Assembly: GCA_035533075.1 (NCBI GenBank)
Contig: DATLUO010000154.1
Span: 1 to 41,226 of the forward strand
Source of the DNA: Pirellulales bacterium
GTDB taxonomy: Bacteria > Planctomycetota > Planctomycetia > Pirellulales > JAICIG01
Length of the DNA: 41,226 nt
Reading direction: 5' to 3'
Shown here one piece after another: positions 7,591 to 15,208 of the stretch. The translations under genes and the position numbers were made by a program. Each line of letters opens with the position of its first letter. Positions within the stretch are counted from its first letter, which is position 1. The notes under the pieces are model-generated. The model did not search any database and was not told where the DNA came from. It was given only the letters and a program-made list of their open reading frames with translations.

Positions 7591-9123
7591 CTAGTCGATG
7601 AACGCCGCCAGCGAGCGCGAACGCGCGGGATATTGCAGCTTGGTCAGCGCTTTCGACTCGATCTGGCGTATCCGCTCGCGCGTCAGGTTGAAGATGCGGC
7701 CGATCTCTTCCAGCGTGTAGCAATAACCGTCGGCCAGCCCGTAACGCAGCCGCACCACCTCCCGCTCGCGGTGCGCCAACGAGGCCAACGCCTCGTCGAG
7801 CCGCCGGCGCAGGTCTTCGCGGGTCGTTTCCACCAGGGTGGCCGGTTCTCGATAATCGGCCACGAAATCGCCGAAGCTGCCGGCATCGTGCTCGTGCAGC
7901 GGTTGGTCGAGCGATAACGGCGTGGCAAGCATCCTCTCGACCTGCAGGGCCGTGGCGGTCTGCTCCAGCGACAGCCCGGCGGCCGCGGCGATCTCTTCGC
8001 GCGTCGGATTGCGGCCCAACTCCTGACGCAGCAGCGCCGACAGACGGCGGACCGAACGCATGGTCTCTTCCAGGTGCGAAGGCACCGGAATCGTATGGGC
8101 CTGCTCGGCGATGGCGCGGGTCACCGCCTGACGGATCCACCAGGTCGCGTAGGTGGAAAAGCGAAAGCCCCGTTGCGGCTCGAATTTGTCGACCGCCCGC
8201 ATCAGTCCCGCGTTGCCTTCTTGAATCAGATCGAGCAACGACAGTCCGCGTCCCTGATAGTGCTTGGCGATGGAGACGACCAGCCGCAGATTGCTGGTAC
8301 ACAGCTCGGTCTTGGCCGCGGCATACTCGGCCTGCAAAGCAGTCAGCCGCGCAACGTGGGCCGACATCGTCGAGGAGCTTTCGCCGGTCACTTGCACCAA
8401 GAACCGCAGGGCGCAACGGATGGCTTGCAGCGCCGCCGGCGAGGCTTCGGGCGACGACTTGAGCGCGGCCAAGCGGTCCGACAGCCGGCCCATGCGTCGA
8501 GCGAGACTCATCAGCTTGTCGGCCAACGGTTGCAGCCGCGTGCCCCGCGGCCCCAGTTCTTCCATCAGCCGGGCGGCGCGCCGCCGGCGGGCCAGCAGGT
8601 TGCGCCAGGCCGACCGCCGCTGGCAGGCCGCGAGCCGCTTGTCCATCACGCGGCGGAATGTGGCATGGTTGAGGTGCAACAGGCACTCCAACGTGGCCAG
8701 GTTGGCCAGCAACGGACCGCGCAACTGGCGTTTGCGGTCGGCATCGGTCGCCAGCACGTCGAGCACGCGGTCCAGCCGTTCGCCGCCGTCGCGCACTTTG
8801 CGGAGCAGGGAAGCCATTTCGGCCAGCACCCAGTCGCTGCTCAACAAATCGCGGTAAAACCGCCGCCGCGTAAGAGCCACCCGTTCGGCCGCGGCCCTTT
8901 CTTCGGCGCGCGTCAACAGCGGCCGGCCGCCGATTTGCGACAGATAGAGGCGCATCGGATCGGCCATGCCTGTTGCGGCGTGCCGCGGCAAAGCGTCGAT
9001 CTGTGCGTCGGGCGCCGCGGTAAGCTCGCGGGCATCGTGGCGCAGCGCCCCTGCGGAAAGCGGCAGCGCGAAAGAAGACTGGCACTCTGTGAGAGGGTCG
9101 CCGACGTTGGCCGGTGGAAGCAT
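7591..9123 (-). CDS. RNA polymerase sigma factor, RpoD/SigA-related
   Basis: This is a 510-residue sigma-70 family protein. Region 1.2 is [21 protein letters not shown] (about 55-76). Region 2 (276-346) has [38 protein letters not shown] and [18 protein letters not shown]. Region 3 spans about 351-425. Region 4 (435-505) has LREREVV-like [12 protein letters not shown] and the helix-turn-helix [20 protein letters not shown]. Between regions 1.2 and 2 lies a 190-residue divergent, Arg/Leu-rich segment in place of the usual non-conserved region. It lacks the long acidic region 1.1, so it is more probably an alternative group 2-like sigma than the sole housekeeping factor; this is inference. Confidence 0.9.
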   Translation of the reverse strand: MLPPANVGDPLTECQSSFALPLSAGALRHDARELTAAPDAQIDALPRHAATGMADPMRLYLSQIGGRPLLTRAEERAAAERVALTRRRFYRDLLSSDWVLAEMASLLRKVRDGGERLDRVLDVLATDADRKRQLRGPLLANLATLECLLHLNHATFRRVMDKRLAACQRRSAWRNLLARRRRAARLMEELGPRGTRLQPLADKLMSLARRMGRLSDRLAALKSSPEASPAALQAIRCALRFLVQVTGESSSTMSAHVARLTALQAEYAAAKTELCTSNLRLVVSIAKHYQGRGLSLLDLIQEGNAGLMRAVDKFEPQRGFRFSTYATWWIRQAVTRAIAEQAHTIPVPSHLEETMRSVRRLSALLRQELGRNPTREEIAAAAGLSLEQTATALQVERMLATPLSLDQPLHEHDAGSFGDFVADYREPATLVETTREDLRRRLDEALASLAHREREVVRLRYGLADGYCYTLEEIGRIFNLTRERIRQIESKALTKLQYPARSRSLAAFID

Positions 9124-9426
9124 AAGCCGAGTAATCCGATTGTCGTGCCGCCTGGTCGCTCAGCCTCGATCGCTTCTACGCCGGCATGGCCCAGCGGCGC
9201 AGCGAAGCTTTTGGCCATGACGACGGCCAGACGGAGGGAAGCTGTGCGTGCCCGTCGCGGCACAATCTGTGGAGTGATGTCGCGGATGAATGGAATTGCC
9301 CCGCGGAGAGGCCGCGTCCTGCCGCCTGTATTGAACCTAGAAGCGTCTTACAACCGGCACAACCCCCCTAAGCGTTATGTCGCTTCTTAATTTTCAATCC
9401 GCCTAAACAAGAGAAACGGAATGGCC
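9124..9426. other. Gene-free stretch upstream of the sigma factor
   Basis: No credible coding sequence is seen here. It includes an AT-richer patch at about 9355-9415 (GTCGCTTCTTAATTTTCAAT), which is the expected place for the minus-strand promoter of the sigma gene, but no convincing -35/-10 pair could be assigned. The rest, to 9570, holds the family A palindrome and 70 bp of unremarkable sequence. Confidence 0.5.
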
Positions 9427-9500
9427 GTGGCTTGAGCAGAGCCTAAGCGATGCCCCGATGGTAGCGCATCGGGGCATCGCTTAGGCTCTGCCCCAGCCAC
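9427..9500. repeat. Dispersed palindromic repeat, family A (near-perfect copy)
   Basis: Two 34-bp arms (9427-9460 and 9467-9500) pair with only two mismatches around a 6-bp loop GTAGCG. Each arm holds the module order GTGGCT..CAGAGC, CTAA, GCGATGCCCCGATG. This is the cleanest copy of the family in the window. It lies 70 bp beyond the 3' end of the GH5 gene, where the hairpin could also act on transcript ends. Confidence 0.9.
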
Positions 9501-9570
9501 CGCATTTTGTCAGCGATGACGGGCCCATTTGGGGTCGCGCGACGTAGATCGCCGGACGCAACGGGCACGG

Positions 9571-11115
9571 TCACTGTCCGGCCGACGAAAGCAAGGCGTC
9601 CTTGAGTGGACCGATCCAGGCCTCGCGGTGGGGATCGTAGACGCCGAAACCGGAACAGAATTCCCAATAGGCAAAGCCGATCTTACGCTTCAGGGCTTCG
9701 TCGGCGACGAATCGCGACCAGCGAGCTCGGGAGTCGAGATCGGCCTTGCCGTAGGCGCCAAACTCGCCCAAGAAGACGGGGAGGCGGTGCTTGACGCCGT
9801 AAGCGATGGCCGCGTTCAGGTCGCGGCGAATGGCCGTTTGCTCCTCCTTGGTGCCGGTCCATTTCGTGCCCAGCCACTCTTGCGCTTGTGGGCCGGCCCA
9901 GGTGGCGCCCTGGTGCGTGAAGTGAAACGGGCTGTAGTAATGCACGGTAACGACCAATTGGCGGTCGTCCGGCGGCAACTCCAGCAGCGGCAGCTCTTTG
10001 ATGCTGTTGGCGCCCACCGGACCAACGACGATCTGCCGCCTCGGATTGCTGCCGCGAATGACGCCGATCGCCTCCGCCGCCAGCCGGTTCCACTTCTCGG
10101 CCGTCAGCTTCTCGATCGGCTCGTTCAAGAGCTCGAAAGCCAGTTCCGGCGGCTGGTCGCGATAACGCTCGGCGATCTGTCGCCAGAGTGCCAGGAACCG
10201 CTCGCGGTGGGCGTCCGGCAGTTTCATGATCTCGTCGTAGTGATGGATGTTGACGATCGCCCGCAGTCCGCGGCGCAACGACTGTTCGATGGCCCAATCG
10301 ACTCGCCTGGCAAACTCGGCCTCGATGCGAAACGGCGCCGCCTGCTGGGCATGGTTCGACCAGCGGACCGGTATGCGGACCGAGTCGAAGCCGGCCCGCC
10401 GAATCGCCTCGAAATACGCTTCCTTCAGCGTCACGCCCCATTCACCTTCGTGGGGCGCTTCGAGCGCGTTGCCCAGGTTCACGCCGCGTCCAAAGACGGG
10501 CTTCAACTGCACAAAGAACGGATCGCTTTCGTACTCCTGCGACTGCGCGTCGAAGCGGACTGCCCGGATCGTCTCGACAAAAAAGTGGTAGGCGCGGCCG
10601 GGCCGATCGAGCAGCACCTCGAAGGAGACGATGTTCTTCAGGTCGAGCGGATGGCCGGGATCACCGTGCCAGACACCGAAGGGAACGACGACGGTGGCCT
10701 TGCCGTGCGGCGGCGCGGTGGCCGATTCGACGTTGCAGTGATTCCGCCCGTCGGCGCCGGGATTGTTGACGCTCAGCAACACGCGGACCGACACGTCCTG
10801 CGGGTTGCGAACGTCCATCTCGACCCCGTCGAAGCCTGAGAGATTCCATTTTCCCTCGCGCGGCTCGATGTAAATGCCGGGATACGCGGCGTCGGCGTCG
10901 GTCGTAACCTCCAGCACAGGCCCGGCACCGTTGCGTTTGATCTCGGCCTTGGCCTGCGCAGGCCGCAACGTGACGGCCTGCTGGTCGCGAAAATCGACCA
11001 GCGCTCGCGGACCTGGCGGCGGTTCGGCGGCGGGACTGACGTCGCTCATCGCCAGGGCGCCAATGCTGACGGCGACGGTTGACAGCAAACGGGACGAGAG
11101 GGGTAGAGTTCGCAT
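9571..11115 (-). CDS. Secreted glycoside hydrolase family 5 (cellulase-like)
   Basis: This is a 514-residue exported enzyme. Residues about 1-30 form a signal peptide (MRTLPLSSRLLSTVAVS...). Residues about 35-195 are a beta-rich module that resembles a carbohydrate-binding or jelly-roll domain, and about 200-510 form a GH5 (beta/alpha)8 barrel. The acid/base Glu is E332 in FELLNEPIEK and the nucleophile is E451 in VFLGEFGAYG; VHYYSPFHFTHQG carries the conserved His-Tyr. The start is the ATG at 11115, directly before the signal sequence. Hydrolysis of a beta-1,4-linked glucan or mannan is inferred from the family. The antitoxin gene ends only 4 bp upstream on the same strand. Confidence 0.88.
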   Translation of the reverse strand: MRTLPLSSRLLSTVAVSIGALAMSDVSPAAEPPPGPRALVDFRDQQAVTLRPAQAKAEIKRNGAGPVLEVTTDADAAYPGIYIEPREGKWNLSGFDGVEMDVRNPQDVSVRVLLSVNNPGADGRNHCNVESATAPPHGKATVVVPFGVWHGDPGHPLDLKNIVSFEVLLDRPGRAYHFFVETIRAVRFDAQSQEYESDPFFVQLKPVFGRGVNLGNALEAPHEGEWGVTLKEAYFEAIRRAGFDSVRIPVRWSNHAQQAAPFRIEAEFARRVDWAIEQSLRRGLRAIVNIHHYDEIMKLPDAHRERFLALWRQIAERYRDQPPELAFELLNEPIEKLTAEKWNRLAAEAIGVIRGSNPRRQIVVGPVGANSIKELPLLELPPDDRQLVVTVHYYSPFHFTHQGATWAGPQAQEWLGTKWTGTKEEQTAIRRDLNAAIAYGVKHRLPVFLGEFGAYGKADLDSRARWSRFVADEALKRKIGFAYWEFCSGFGVYDPHREAWIGPLKDALLSSAGQ

Positions 11116-11119
11116 GGGA

Positions 11120-11512
11120 TTAATGCAGAACGGGCAAGGGATCTGACGGCAAGTCGATGAGCTTGACAACGATTTGTTTCCCGACCGCGCCGGCATAGCG
11201 TTGCAGCGTTGTCATCGTCGGATTGCCATGCACGCCGGTTTCCAACTTGCTGATCGCTCCGCGGTCCATGCCTGTTCGCTCAGCGACGTCCGCGAGGCTA
11301 AGTCCAGCATCTTCACGCGCCTTGCGCAGTGCGGAAATTGTTTGCAGCAACTCCACATAGTCTTCCAACGGCACTGGGTCGCTGTATTCGCCGCTGGCCA
11401 CCAACTGCTCCAACGTGGGCTTGTCCCGCTGTGCCTGCGCACGAATCGCCTCGATCCGCGCTTTTTGCTCGGGAGTGCGTTCGATCTTCATTTGACGTCT
11501 GCGGATAGGCAT
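11120..11512 (-). CDS. XRE/Cro-type HTH antitoxin-like regulator
   Basis: This is a 130-residue protein with a charged N-terminal half and a C-terminal helix-turn-helix: LRKAREDAGLSLADVAERTG, then MDRGAISKLETG and TMTTLQRYAGAVGKQIVV. This is the XRE fold found in HigA-like antitoxins. The ATG at 11512 is preceded by TTGAGAATTGCG and lies 8 bp after the stop of the BrnT-like gene, so the two are coupled; an alternative ATG is at 11491. It probably neutralises the upstream toxin and represses the operon. The GH5 gene starts 4 bp after its stop, so the pair may be co-transcribed with GH5. Confidence 0.8.
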   Translation of the reverse strand: MPIRRRQMKIERTPEQKARIEAIRAQAQRDKPTLEQLVASGEYSDPVPLEDYVELLQTISALRKAREDAGLSLADVAERTGMDRGAISKLETGVHGNPTMTTLQRYAGAVGKQIVVKLIDLPSDPLPVLH

Positions 11513-11520
11513 CGCAATTC

Positions 11521-11787
11521 TCAACGCGGTTCGGGTACGTCGTAGGCCGTAATCGGGTACGCGATGAGCGGTGAATCGCTCACACGCTCCCAAATCACCG
11601 CCAGATGTCGTCCCGTCGTCGTATATCCAAATGTCGTCGGATTACCACTGGATCTGCTTTCGACCGTTGGATTTCGCGGGTTGTGCAGCACGTCTTCAAC
11701 TTCATCCTTCGTCACACCGTGTTCGGCAATATGCTGCACGTTTCCTTGCGGCTCGTCGTCCAAGTCCCAGATGATGTCGATCAGCAC
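11521..11787 (-). CDS. BrnT-like toxin-family protein
   Basis: This 88-residue protein opens with IDIIWDLDDEPQGNVQHIAE and continues HGVTKDEVEDVLHNP, matching the N-terminal pattern of BrnT-type RNase toxins (W-D-x-x-x-x-N...HGVT..EV). It ends with GRHLAVIWERVSDSPLIAYP, matching the beta-hairpin core (G-R-x-L-x-V...). The start is GTG (11787) preceded by TTGGAGCCACCACT. The next gene is an XRE antitoxin-like protein rather than the usual ribbon-helix-helix BrnA. Ribosome-independent RNA cleavage is known for the family; activity here is inferred. Confidence 0.7.
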   Translation of the reverse strand: MLIDIIWDLDDEPQGNVQHIAEHGVTKDEVEDVLHNPRNPTVESRSSGNPTTFGYTTTGRHLAVIWERVSDSPLIAYPITAYDVPEPR

Positions 11788-11915
11788 AGTGGTGGCTCCA
11801 ACTCTGTTGAAATATATTGCAGCAGCCGCCTAGAGGCAAGGGAGCGCGTTTGGAAAGCCGATCGCCAGACCAAGCCGTCTTTTGCCGCCTCCACGATTGG
11901 ACGTATGATGCACAC

Positions 11916-13913
11916 ATGAAGCTCATCAAGGTCTCGGCGGCGGTGCTGAACCAGACGCCGCTCGATTGGGAAGGAAACAAGGCCCGCATCCTGGCCGCCC
12001 TCGAGGCCGCGCGGTCCGCGGGCGTCTCGCTCGTCTGCCTGCCGGAGCTGTGCATCACCGGCTATGGCTGCGAAGACGCCTTCCTGTCGCCGGGCTTGCA
12101 GAGCATGGCTTTGCGGGTGCTGGGCGAAATCGTGCCCCAAACGCGCGGCATGATCGTGTCGATCGGCCTGCCGCTGCTTTATCATCACGGACTGTTCGAC
12201 GTGGCCTGCCTGGCGGCCGACGGACAGATTCTCGGTTTCACCGCCAAGCGCTTTCTGGCGGGCGACGGAATTCACTACGAGCCGCGATGGTTCAAGCCCT
12301 GGCCCGCCGGGCACCGCGGCCAGGTCTCCGTGCTCGGCCGCGACTATCCGCTGGGCGACATTCATTACAACTGCGGCGGACTGAAAATCGGCTTTGAGAT
12401 TTGCGAAGATGCCTGGGTCGCCAATCGGCCCGGCAGCGAGCTGGCGCTGCGCGGCGTCGACGTCATCTTCAACCCCAGCGCCAGCCATTTCGCCTTCGGC
12501 AAGGCCGAAATCCGCCACCGCTTCGTGCTGGAAGGGTCACGGGCATTCGGCGTCAGCTACCTTTACTCAAACCTGCTGGGCAACGAAGCGGGCCGCGCGA
12601 TCTACGACGGCGGCGCTCTCATCGCGTCCGGCGGAAAGCTGCTGGCGGCCGGACCGCGGTTCTCCTTCGCCGACTTTCAGTTGACCAACGCCCTGATCGA
12701 CGTCGATGCCACGCGGATGGCCCAGTCTCGCACCGGCAGCTTTTCGCCCAGCGTCGAAAGCGAAGTCGACTGCGTCCGCGCCGCGTTCGACTTTCCCACG
12801 CTCGTGCCCGAAGTCGAAGCCGCGACGGTGGCGGGCTGGGAAAAAGGCCCCCACGTCAAAGAAGAGGAGTTCGCCTGTGCCATCAGTCTCGGATTGTTCG
12901 ATTATTTGCGCAAGAGCCGCTCGTGCGGCTATGTGGTGTCATTGTCCGGCGGGGTCGATTCGGCCACCGTGGCATGCCTGGCGGCGATGGGCGTGGAGTT
13001 CGGCGTGCGAGAGCTGGGTCTCGACGGCCTTCTTCGCAAGCTGCCTTACTTGCCGCGCGGCCGCGAGGTCCGCTCGGCGGCCGATCTGGTCCGCGTGCTG
13101 CTGGCATGCGTCTATCAATCGACGTGCAACAGCTCGCAGGCCACGCGCGACGCCGCCCGCGGCGTGGCCGAAGCGATCGGCGCCGAGTTTTTGGAGTGGG
13201 ACGTGGACGACCTGGTGCGGCAATACACAGCCATCGTCTCGCGTGCGATCGGGCGGCAGCTCGACTGGCAGTGCGACGATCTGGCGCTGCAAAACATCCA
13301 GGCCCGCGCGCGAGCACCGGGCGTGTGGCTGTTGGCCAATCTGCGCGGGGCGCTGTTGCTCTCGACCAGCAACCGCTCGGAAGCGGCCGTCGGTTATGCC
13401 ACGATGGACGGCGACACCAGCGGCGGGCTAAGTCCGATTGCCGGCATCGACAAAGCCTTTCTGCTCCGCTGGCTGGTCTGGCTGGAGAAGCACGGCCCCG
13501 AGGGGCTGCGGCCGGTTCCGGCGTTGGCGGCCGTCAATTGCCAGGCGCCGACGGCCGAGCTGCGGCCGTTGGAACGCTGCCAGACCGACGAGCAGGACCT
13601 GATGCCTTACGCCTTGCTCGACGAGATCGAGCGGGCGGCGATCCGCGACAAGTACACGCCGCTGGAAGTTCTGTTGCGGGTGCGGACGCGGTTCACGCAA
13701 TACACGATCGAGCAGCTTGGCTTGTGGGTCGAGCGTTTCTTTCGACTTTGGTGCCGCAACCAGTGGAAGCGCGAGCGTTACGCGCCGTCGTTCCATGTCG
13801 ACGACGAGAACCTCGATCCAAAAACCTGGTGTCGTTTTCCGATTTTGTCCGGCGGCTACGAGCGCGAGCTGACCGAGCTGCGGGACTATGTCAAGGGCGA
13901 GCGGGAGGCGTAA
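11916..13913 (+). CDS. nadE: Glutamine-dependent NAD+ synthetase
   Basis: The 665-residue enzyme amidates deamido-NAD+ to NAD+ with glutamine and ATP, the last step of NAD biosynthesis. The N-terminal nitrilase-like glutaminase (about 1-290) has E44 in VCLPELCITGYG, a Lys in AKRFLAGDGIHYEPRWF and nucleophile C163 in GFEICEDAWV. The C-terminal synthetase (about 310-650) has the P-loop SLSGGVDSATVACLA and STSNRSEAAVGYATMDGD. Length fits two-domain NadE. The start is the ATG at 11916 (MKLIKVSAAV). A BFD-like protein starts 4 bp after its stop, suggesting an operon. Confidence 0.95.
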   Translation: MKLIKVSAAVLNQTPLDWEGNKARILAALEAARSAGVSLVCLPELCITGYGCEDAFLSPGLQSMALRVLGEIVPQTRGMIVSIGLPLLYHHGLFDVACLAADGQILGFTAKRFLAGDGIHYEPRWFKPWPAGHRGQVSVLGRDYPLGDIHYNCGGLKIGFEICEDAWVANRPGSELALRGVDVIFNPSASHFAFGKAEIRHRFVLEGSRAFGVSYLYSNLLGNEAGRAIYDGGALIASGGKLLAAGPRFSFADFQLTNALIDVDATRMAQSRTGSFSPSVESEVDCVRAAFDFPTLVPEVEAATVAGWEKGPHVKEEEFACAISLGLFDYLRKSRSCGYVVSLSGGVDSATVACLAAMGVEFGVRELGLDGLLRKLPYLPRGREVRSAADLVRVLLACVYQSTCNSSQATRDAARGVAEAIGAEFLEWDVDDLVRQYTAIVSRAIGRQLDWQCDDLALQNIQARARAPGVWLLANLRGALLLSTSNRSEAAVGYATMDGDTSGGLSPIAGIDKAFLLRWLVWLEKHGPEGLRPVPALAAVNCQAPTAELRPLERCQTDEQDLMPYALLDEIERAAIRDKYTPLEVLLRVRTRFTQYTIEQLGLWVERFFRLWCRNQWKRERYAPSFHVDDENLDPKTWCRFPILSGGYERELTELRDYVKGEREA

Positions 13914-13916
13914 CTT

Positions 13917-14216
13917 ATGCAACTCGACGACGAAGTCTGCCTCTGTTTTCACGTCACGAAGCGCAAGGTGGTGAACTTTTTGCGGGTCGAAAAACCGCGG
14001 CGGCCGGGCCAGTTGAGCGAGTGCTTCGGAGCGGGCACCGGCTGCGGCTGGTGCCGGAATTATCTCAGACGGCTGTTTGAGGAGGCGGTGCAAGGCGGCG
14101 TGACGGACGAGCACGATCCAACTCCGGAAGAATACGCCCGCCAGCGGTCGGCCTATGTCCATGCCGGACACGGCACCCCGCCGCCTGGTGCTACGCCCGT
14201 CGACGAAACAGAATAG
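13917..14216 (+). CDS. BFD-like [2Fe-2S]-binding protein
   Basis: This 99-residue protein has the (2Fe-2S)-binding BFD-like domain in residues 1-60. The four cluster cysteines are C8 and C10 (VCLCFHV) and C43 and C46 (GTGCGWCRNYL); a further Cys lies at C36. The tail is Pro/Glu-rich and probably disordered. BFD domains act in iron release from bacterioferritin, NifU and nitrite reductases; here the domain stands alone. The gene begins 4 bp after nadE. A functional tie to NAD synthesis is not known and may be only co-transcription. Confidence 0.85.
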   Translation: MQLDDEVCLCFHVTKRKVVNFLRVEKPRRPGQLSECFGAGTGCGWCRNYLRRLFEEAVQGGVTDEHDPTPEEYARQRSAYVHAGHGTPPPGATPVDETE

Positions 14217-14217
14217 T

Positions 14218-14592
14218 TCAGAAACCGTCCGTGATCCGTTCGCCACCCGCTTTCGTCGCCAGGGCCTGCAGGGTCTTGACCGGTATCGTCGAGCGCAGGC
14301 TGGAAGTGTGCCCATCGCCAAAAACGGCGGCACAAGTACCGCCGTGACGGCTGCGAATGCCTCCCTTCGTCGGCGACATGAGACCATTGCGAAGAGTGCC
14401 AAACGGCACGTCGCGAGGCTCCATCCATTGGATTCCAGCCCCGGCCGCTTCCACCACCGTGACCGTGTTGGAAGTGCCATCGCGGATCTCCTCGAATTTT
14501 GATCCGTGGTCCGCAGCCAGAATCGTTCCCGGTCCGTCGATCGCCGCATAACTCGTCTCGCCCGGCTTTGCCAGATCATCGCTGGGGCACCG
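14218..14592 (-). pseudogene. Remnant of a DUF1559 (H-X9-DG) protein, C-terminal part
   Basis: One continuous minus-strand frame without its own start reads RCPSDDLAKPGETSYAAIDG, then IRDGTSNTVTVVEAAGAG, IQWMEPRDVPF and RHGGTCAAVFGDG, ending at a TGA. This is the C-terminal half of the planctomycete DUF1559 secreted family, including the exact H-X9-DG motif and the closing TLQALATKAGGE. The N-terminal pilin-like helix and the first half are missing. The homology starts abruptly at about 14592, where the antitoxin-like gene ends in another frame. Evidently a fragment left by recombination. Confidence 0.8.
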
Positions 14593-14768
14593 ACTACCCG
14601 CAATTGATCCATTTCCTCAGCGGTCCAAGGACTGTCGTCATAGTCCGGCTCAGCAAGCCGCTGGTAGGTGTCGGCCCGCAACAGTACGCATTGGTTCCCG
14701 TCTTCAACAACGCGGACGGGCAATCCGTCTCGAATCGAATTTCGCTGCTCTTCGGTCAGCTCGATCAT
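14593..14768 (-). pseudogene. Antitoxin-like gene, 3' end replaced by the DUF1559 remnant
   Basis: The first 58 or so codons, MIELTEEQRNSIRDGLPVRV then NQCVLLRADTYQRL and DDSPWTAEEMDQL, match short planctomycete proteins that resemble type II antitoxins. The start is well supported by GAGAGGAAAATCGCA before the ATG. After EEMDQLRVVG the frame runs into the DUF1559 fragment in a different frame and then stays open far into the antisense of nadE, as expected for GC-rich DNA. The normal C-terminus is therefore lost. No toxin gene is adjacent. Confidence 0.6.
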
Positions 14769-14896
14769 TGCGATTTTCCTCTCGTTAGTTGCCCTGCCTC
14801 TCGCCGTTCGCTAAAGTGGCCACAAGCGCCCACCGAAATCATGCCCGCCTAATCGCACCTTATGCCACAGGTGCGCATCTTTCAAGAGAACGAACG

Positions 14897-15208
14897 ATGA
14901 GCGCAACTGAAGACCCTATCGTCCGCAGCGGCCGCCGCGAGGCGCTGGCCGCGCTGGTCATTTGGCTGGCCGCCATGACCTACACGGTCGGCTATTGCTA
15001 CCTATTCGGCTACCGGAGCGGTCCGGCGAGCATGAAGCTGATTTGGGGCGTGCCCGACTGGGTGCTGTGGGGTGTCGTGGCGCCGTGGACCGCGTGTACG
15101 ATCGCCGCCGGCGTGCTGGCGTTCGCCTTCATGGCCGACGCCGACTTGGGCGAAGAACGTGCGGAGTCCGACGATCTGTTCGCGCCCGCGGAGCAGACGG
15201 ATGAGTGA
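14897..15208 (+). CDS. DUF997/YhdT-like small membrane protein
   Basis: This 103-residue protein has two transmembrane helices (about 19-40 and 54-78) and an acidic cytoplasmic tail. It matches the YhdT family, small proteins encoded next to PanF-type sodium symporters. Its stop overlaps the start of the symporter gene by 8 bp (ATGAGTGA), so the two are translationally coupled. The ATG at 14897 is preceded by AAGAGAACGAACG. A role as an accessory subunit of the symporter is inferred from this conserved pairing. Confidence 0.75.
   Translation: MSATEDPIVRSGRREALAALVIWLAAMTYTVGYCYLFGYRSGPASMKLIWGVPDWVLWGVVAPWTACTIAAGVLAFAFMADADLGEERAESDDLFAPAEQTDE

Noticed and set aside
7310-9085. Long minus-strand open frame of about 590 codons overlapping the sigma factor
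   Set aside because: It is the frame shadow of the sigma gene; the translation is Arg/Ala/Pro-rich without any domain.
9427-9500. Simple rho-independent terminator
   Set aside because: The hairpin has no run of T after either arm and recurs elsewhere in other contexts; it fits a dispersed repeat better, though it could still affect transcript ends.
13428-14592. Extension of the antitoxin-like frame across the antisense of nadE
   Set aside because: Past about 14593 the translation has no family features and overlaps recognised genes; it stays open because of high GC.
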